64,000 nt of DNA from Rhodoferax sp. (lineage in GTDB: Bacteria; Pseudomonadota; Gammaproteobacteria; Burkholderiales; Burkholderiaceae_C): positions 1 to 64,000 of the forward strand of contig NZ_JANXMU010000039.1 of NCBI RefSeq assembly GCF_025354435.1, in the 5' to 3' direction. A model generated the notes under the pieces. The model searched no databases and had not been told where the DNA came from. It saw nothing but the letters and a program-made list of their open reading frames with translations. Made by a program: the position numbers and the translations under genes. Within the stretch, counting starts at the first letter, position 1. Each line of letters opens with the position of its first letter. Of the stretch, positions 59,416 through 64,000 are shown piece by piece.

Positions 59416-60321
59416 ATGAACACCCCCGTGCCTCCCCCCAAGCCTCCATCCGCTCCCGTACCATTCCGCCGCGCCGCGCCGCCCGCAGGTGCCGCCGGAA
59501 CGGCTAGCAGCAGCGACCCCATCCGCCTGAACAAGCGCATGGCCGATCTGAACATGTGCTCGCGCCGCGAAGCGGATGAATGGATCGCCAAGGGCTGGGT
59601 CAAGGTCAACGGAGCCATCGCCGAGATGGGGGTCAAGGTCACGCCCAGCGACCGCATCCAGATCGACAAGGCCGCCAGCGGCCACCAGGCCAACCAGGTC
59701 ACCATCCTGATCAACAAGCCCATGGGCTACGTGAGCGCGCAGGCCGAAGACGGCCACGAACCGGCGGTGACGCTGTTCACCGCGCAAAACCGCTGGGCCG
59801 AGGACAACGCCCGCTTCTTCTTCCACCCCAACCAGTTGCGCGGCCTGGCCCCCGCCGGGCGGCTGGACATCGACTCCATCGGCCTGCTGGTGATGACGCA
59901 GGATGGCCGCGTGGCCCGTCAACTGATCGGTGAAGACTCGGTCATGGAAAAGGAATACCTGGTCCGCGTGGCCTACCACGGCCTGGGCCAGCCCGCGCCC
60001 ACCGGGCAATTGATCCGCATGGACGACGACGACCCCATCACCACCAATGTGCAGGCGGTGTTTCCGCCCGCCATGCTGGCCAAGCTGCGCCACGGCCTGA
60101 GCCTGGACGGCCAGCAACTCAAGCCCGCCAAGGTCACCTGGCAAAACCCCGAGCAGTTGCGCATCGTCCTTACCGAAGGCAAAAAACGCCAGATCCGCCG
60201 CATGTGCGAACTGGTCGGCCTGAAAGTGGTGGGCCTGAAGCGGGTGCGCATCGGCAATGTGATGCTGGGCAATCTGCCCGTGGGGCAATGGCGGTACTTG
60301 GCACCGCACGAAGGGTTTTAA
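59416..60321 (+). CDS. RluF/RsuA-family 23S rRNA pseudouridine synthase
   Basis: S4-like RLNKRMADLNMCSRREADEWIAKGWVKVNG; LAPAGRLDIDSIGLLVMTQDG; KKRQIRRMCELVGLKVVGLKR. Confidence 0.92.
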   Translation: MNTPVPPPKPPSAPVPFRRAAPPAGAAGTASSSDPIRLNKRMADLNMCSRREADEWIAKGWVKVNGAIAEMGVKVTPSDRIQIDKAASGHQANQVTILINKPMGYVSAQAEDGHEPAVTLFTAQNRWAEDNARFFFHPNQLRGLAPAGRLDIDSIGLLVMTQDGRVARQLIGEDSVMEKEYLVRVAYHGLGQPAPTGQLIRMDDDDPITTNVQAVFPPAMLAKLRHGLSLDGQQLKPAKVTWQNPEQLRIVLTEGKKRQIRRMCELVGLKVVGLKRVRIGNVMLGNLPVGQWRYLAPHEGF

Positions 60322-60393
60322 GGGGGGCACACTGCTTGGGGGTCGGCATGCGAATTGCATAATCTGCGTTGACTTCTGATTGCCACCCCCACC

Positions 60394-61284
60394 ATGCACA
60401 AACGCCTCCCCCCGCTGAATGCGCTGCGCGTGTTCGCGGCCGCGGCCCGGACCGAAAACTTCATGCAGGCGGGCGAGAGCCTGTTTGTCACGCAGGGGGC
60501 GGTGAGTCGGCAGATCAAGCAGCTCGAAGAGTGGCTGGGCGTGCCAGTGTTCACCCGCACCCACCGCGGCGTGCAGCTCACGCCCGCCGGGCGGCAACTG
60601 GCCACCGCCGTGGACACGGCGTTCCAGCACATCGACACCGTGGTGCAAAACCTGCAGCACCACAACCTGCGCCAGCAGTTGGCGATCAACCTGCCACCCA
60701 CCTTTGCCACCCGCTGGATGGCCCCGCGCCTGCCGGACTTTCGGCGGCAATTTCCCCATATCGACCTGTCCATCAGCACCCACGACGTGCATGCCCCACG
60801 CGATGTGCGCCATTGCGACTGTGTGATTGCCTTTAGCGACCAGGCCTGGGCCGACGGCGACTGCTCGCTGCTGATGGTGGAGCAGCATGTGATGCTGGCC
60901 AGCCCGGTGCTATGGGTGGATGCCCAGCCCCCGCGGCTGGAAGAAGCCACCCTGCTGCACATCACCGACGGCAATGTGCGCATGCCCATGTGGGAGCACT
61001 GGTGCGCCGCCCAGGGCCTGACCGAAGTCAACCCCAAGCCGGGCCTGAGCTTCAGCACGCTGGACCAGGTAATCAACGCCGCCCTGGCCGGTGCTGGGGT
61101 CGCAATCGTCGACGAGGCCATGGTGCCCAGGGAGCTGGCGGCCGGCAGCCTGCGGCCCCTGAGCGACGTGAAAGTGGCCGGGCCGCACGGCTACTGGTTC
61201 GTCAACCTGGCCCGCGACGCCGAAAGCCGCGCACTGGTGGGCCTGTTCCGCGACTGGCTGGCGGGCCAGTTCGCGTCTGCCTGA
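60394..61284 (+). CDS. LysR-family transcriptional regulator (GcvA-like)
   Basis: LPPLNALRVFAAAARTENFMQAGESLFVTQGAVSRQIKQLEEWLGVPVF. Confidence 0.93.
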   Translation: MHKRLPPLNALRVFAAAARTENFMQAGESLFVTQGAVSRQIKQLEEWLGVPVFTRTHRGVQLTPAGRQLATAVDTAFQHIDTVVQNLQHHNLRQQLAINLPPTFATRWMAPRLPDFRRQFPHIDLSISTHDVHAPRDVRHCDCVIAFSDQAWADGDCSLLMVEQHVMLASPVLWVDAQPPRLEEATLLHITDGNVRMPMWEHWCAAQGLTEVNPKPGLSFSTLDQVINAALAGAGVAIVDEAMVPRELAAGSLRPLSDVKVAGPHGYWFVNLARDAESRALVGLFRDWLAGQFASA

Positions 61285-61334
61285 TTTCCCACCACCCAGC
61301 TTTCAGCCAGCACGCAGGCACGCCAAAAACACCG

Positions 61335-61420
61335 CAGAACTGGCTTTGCCAGGCTGCAGGTGTTGCCCCCTGCAAGGGGGTTGGGGATTAGTGCGCCGCA
61401 CTGTAGCCTGGGGGTATGCC
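61335..61420 (-). repeat. Interspersed repeat family B copy 4
   Basis: gaactggctttgccaggctgcaggtgttgccccctgcaagggggttggggattagtgcgccgcactgtagcctgggggta. Confidence 0.82.
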
Positions 61421-61489
61421 TTTTTCTCAAGGCTGGGGCCGCGAATTCGTGGTTTGCCCAGACCTTAGTGGGCCGCTAACCTGCGGCGC

Positions 61490-63109
61490 ATGAACGAATA
61501 CGACTACATCATCGTCGGCGCAGGGTCTGCGGGCTGTGTGCTGGCGAACCGCCTGAGCGCCAGCGGCACGGACAGGGTCTTGCTGCTGGAAGCTGGGGGC
61601 TCGGACCGCAGCCCCTGGATCCAGGTGCCGATTGGCTATGGCCGCACCTTTGCCGATCCGCGCTTCAACTGGATGTACCACGCCGAACCCGAGCCCGCCA
61701 TGGGCAACCGCCGCCTCTACTGGCCGCGCGGCAAGGTGCTGGGGGGCACCAGCTCGATCAACGCCATGGTCTACATCCGTGGGCAGCGCGAAGACTTCGA
61801 CGACTGGGAGGCCGCGGGCAACCCCGGCTGGGGCTGGAAGTCGGTGCTGCCGTACTTCAAAAAATCCGAAGACCATGTGTGGGGCGCATCCGAGCACCAC
61901 GGCAGCGGTGGGCCGCTGCGGGTCAGTGAATTCAGCGGCAAGGTGCATCCGCTGTGCGACACCTTCATGGCCGCCTGCAACGCGCTGGGCTACCCCACCA
62001 CGGCCGACTTCAACGGTGCGCAGACCGAAGGCGCAGGCCTGTGGCAAATGACCATCCGCGACGGCGTGCGTGCCTCCACCGCCAACGCCTTTCTGCGCCC
62101 TGCCCTGCGGCACAAAAATCTCACCTTGACCACCCGCGCCCAGGTGACCCGCGTGGTGTTTGAGGGCACGCGCGCCGTGGGCGTGGAATTTTTGCACCAG
62201 GGCAGCTTGCACATCGTGCGCGCCGCCAAGGAAGTGGTGCTGTCGGGCGGCTCCATCAATTCGCCGCAGCTGTTGCAGCTCTCGGGCGTGGGCGATGCGG
62301 GCTTGCTCAAGGGTCTGGATATTCCCCTGGTGCGCCACGCGCCAGCCGTGGGGCAGAACATGCAAGACCACGTGTGTGTGTCGTACTACTTCAAGTCCAA
62401 AGTGCCCACGCTCAACGACACGCTGTACCCGTTCAGCGGCAAGGTCAAGGCCGCTCTGCAGTACCTGCTGGGCAAGCAGGGGCCGCTGGCCATGAGCGTG
62501 AACCAGGCGGGGGCCTTTGTGCGCAGCCGCCCCGAGCTGGCGCGGCCCAATATGCATGTGTACTTCAACCCCATCAGCTACACCGCCAACGCCAAACCCC
62601 AGGCCAAGCTGATGAACCCCGATCCGTATTCGGCGTTTTTGATGTCCTTCAACACCTGCCGCCCCACCAGCCGCGGCAGCATCACCATCCAGTCTGCCGA
62701 CCCGTTTGCCAAGCCGGTGATCCGCACCAACTTTTTGTCCACGCCCGAAGATATTGCCGATGTGCAAGAGGGCAGCCAACTGCTGCGGCGCATTGCCGCC
62801 AGCGCGCCGCTGTCGGGCGTGGTGGCTTCCGAGTTGTTTCCCGGCTCCGATGCCACCTCGCCCGAAGCCCTGTTGGAAGACTTTCGCCAGCGCGGCGGCT
62901 CGGTCTACCACGCCTGCGGCACCTGTGGCATGGGCCCGGACCCGGTGCTCCACGTGGTGGACCACCGGCTGCGGGTGCACGGCATCCAGGGCCTGCGGGT
63001 GGTGGATGCCTCGGTGTTTCCGGCCGTGACCTCGGGTAACACCAATGCGCCGACCATCATGGTCGCCGAAAAAGGGGCCGACCTGATTCTGGAGGACCAC
63101 GCGGTATGA
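61490..63109 (+). CDS. GMC-family FAD oxidoreductase (choline dehydrogenase-like)
   Basis: [58 protein letters not shown]. Confidence 0.94.
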   Translation: MNEYDYIIVGAGSAGCVLANRLSASGTDRVLLLEAGGSDRSPWIQVPIGYGRTFADPRFNWMYHAEPEPAMGNRRLYWPRGKVLGGTSSINAMVYIRGQREDFDDWEAAGNPGWGWKSVLPYFKKSEDHVWGASEHHGSGGPLRVSEFSGKVHPLCDTFMAACNALGYPTTADFNGAQTEGAGLWQMTIRDGVRASTANAFLRPALRHKNLTLTTRAQVTRVVFEGTRAVGVEFLHQGSLHIVRAAKEVVLSGGSINSPQLLQLSGVGDAGLLKGLDIPLVRHAPAVGQNMQDHVCVSYYFKSKVPTLNDTLYPFSGKVKAALQYLLGKQGPLAMSVNQAGAFVRSRPELARPNMHVYFNPISYTANAKPQAKLMNPDPYSAFLMSFNTCRPTSRGSITIQSADPFAKPVIRTNFLSTPEDIADVQEGSQLLRRIAASAPLSGVVASELFPGSDATSPEALLEDFRQRGGSVYHACGTCGMGPDPVLHVVDHRLRVHGIQGLRVVDASVFPAVTSGNTNAPTIMVAEKGADLILEDHAV

Positions 63110-63199
63110 CTTTTCCTCAAGCGTCATCCCGCGAAATCATCGCTTTTCAACATCCGCGCGCCTGCGCATGATCACCCTTACATTGACCCAGGAGTTTGC

Positions 63200-64000
63200 A
63201 TGACCACCCCCTTCCCTAAGCTTGCATTGGCCGATGCCGAATGCATGGACCTGAGCGACATCATCGACACCGAGCGCTACCCGCTGCACGCCCCCGGCTC
63301 GCAGCGCATGCAGGAACTGGTGGAGATGTGCCGCCAGCAATTGGCCGCCGAGGGCAGCTACGTGCTGCCCGGTTTCTTGCGCCCCGAGGCCATGCTGCGC
63401 GTGACCGAGGAAGGCCGTGTGCTGGCCCAAAAAACCTTCTTCTCGCCGCGCCAGCAGACCAATGCCTACTTCACCAACGACGACCCCAGCCTGCCCGCCA
63501 GCGACCCGCGCCGCTTCTTCATGGACCGCACCAGTGGCTTCGTCACGCGCGACATGATCCCGGCCGACTACATCATCCACCGCATCTACGTGGCCAAGGC
63601 CATGAAGCTGTTTGTAGCCGCCTGCCTGCAGCAGGAGCGGGTGTGGGAATACGCCGACCCCTATGCCGGCCTGGTGCAAAACGTGCTGCCCGACGGCACG
63701 CAGCAGCCCTGGCACTACGACACCAATGAGTTCATCGTCTCGATGATGACGCAGCAGGCCGAGCACGGCGGCGACTTCGAGTACTGCCCCAACATCCGCA
63801 CGCCCGAAGGCGAAAACTACCCCGGCGTAGGTAAGGTGGTGCGCGGCGAAGACCGCTGCGTGGTCAAGGTACTGACGCTGCGCCCCGGCGACGTGCAGTT
63901 CTTCAAGGGCCGCTTCTCGCTGCACCGCGTCACCCCGGTCAGCGGCAGCATCCAGCGCCACACCGCCATCTTTGCCTACTCGCAAAAGCCCAACGTGATG
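63200..64000 (+). CDS. 2OG-Fe(II) oxygenase-like protein, truncated by window end
   Basis: WHYDTNEFIVSMMTQ (HxD) and RFSLHRVTPV (distal H); open to window edge. Confidence 0.75.
   Translation, partial: MTTPFPKLALADAECMDLSDIIDTERYPLHAPGSQRMQELVEMCRQQLAAEGSYVLPGFLRPEAMLRVTEEGRVLAQKTFFSPRQQTNAYFTNDDPSLPASDPRRFFMDRTSGFVTRDMIPADYIIHRIYVAKAMKLFVAACLQQERVWEYADPYAGLVQNVLPDGTQQPWHYDTNEFIVSMMTQQAEHGGDFEYCPNIRTPEGENYPGVGKVVRGEDRCVVKVLTLRPGDVQFFKGRFSLHRVTPVSGSIQRHTAIFAYSQKPNVM

Noticed and set aside
61427-63127. 566-aa ORF antisense to GMC oxidoreductase
   Set aside because: Shadow ORF; the plus-strand GMC protein carries all expected motifs.

Overview
64-kb chromosomal window from a GC-rich betaproteobacterium; gene content and order look like Comamonadaceae (Rhodoferax/Acidovorax-like), which is inference. 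No CRISPR array, transposase, prophage or rRNA was seen. Landmarks: tRNA-Arg(CCG); cytochrome c5-like gene; YheT hydrolase; LemA/TPM cluster; complete F1Fo ATP synthase operon atpIBEFHAGDC (minus); class IV aminotransferase-ybeD-lipB, then about 8.5 kb of accessory genes (including a DUF2760/Hsp70/Hsp70-DUF3731 cassette and a phasin), then lipA and a SWIM-SNF2 helicase; ptsI/ptsH/EIIA-Man; cupredoxin-like plus GGDEF/EAL pair; a frameshifted SsuA-like gene beside a flavin monooxygenase; phosphoethanolamine-transferase-like gene; a kdpFABC...kdpDE locus split by a GNAT-C39 peptidase/RimK ATP-grasp cassette; RluF-like synthase, LysR regulator, GMC oxidoreductase and a truncated 2OG-Fe(II) oxygenase. 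The most interesting signals are (i) the GNAT-C39/RimK cassette inside the kdp locus, (ii) a duplicated promoter/operator architecture with identical 43-bp spacing upstream of both kdp halves, (iii) a dense family of about 65-70 bp degenerate interspersed repeats (about 17 copies) that also occur inside coding sequence and over start/stop codons, (iv) a second repeat family of about 90 bp (4 copies), and (v) the double-Hsp70 cassette. All assignments come from reading the sequence and recalling protein families; no database search was run.
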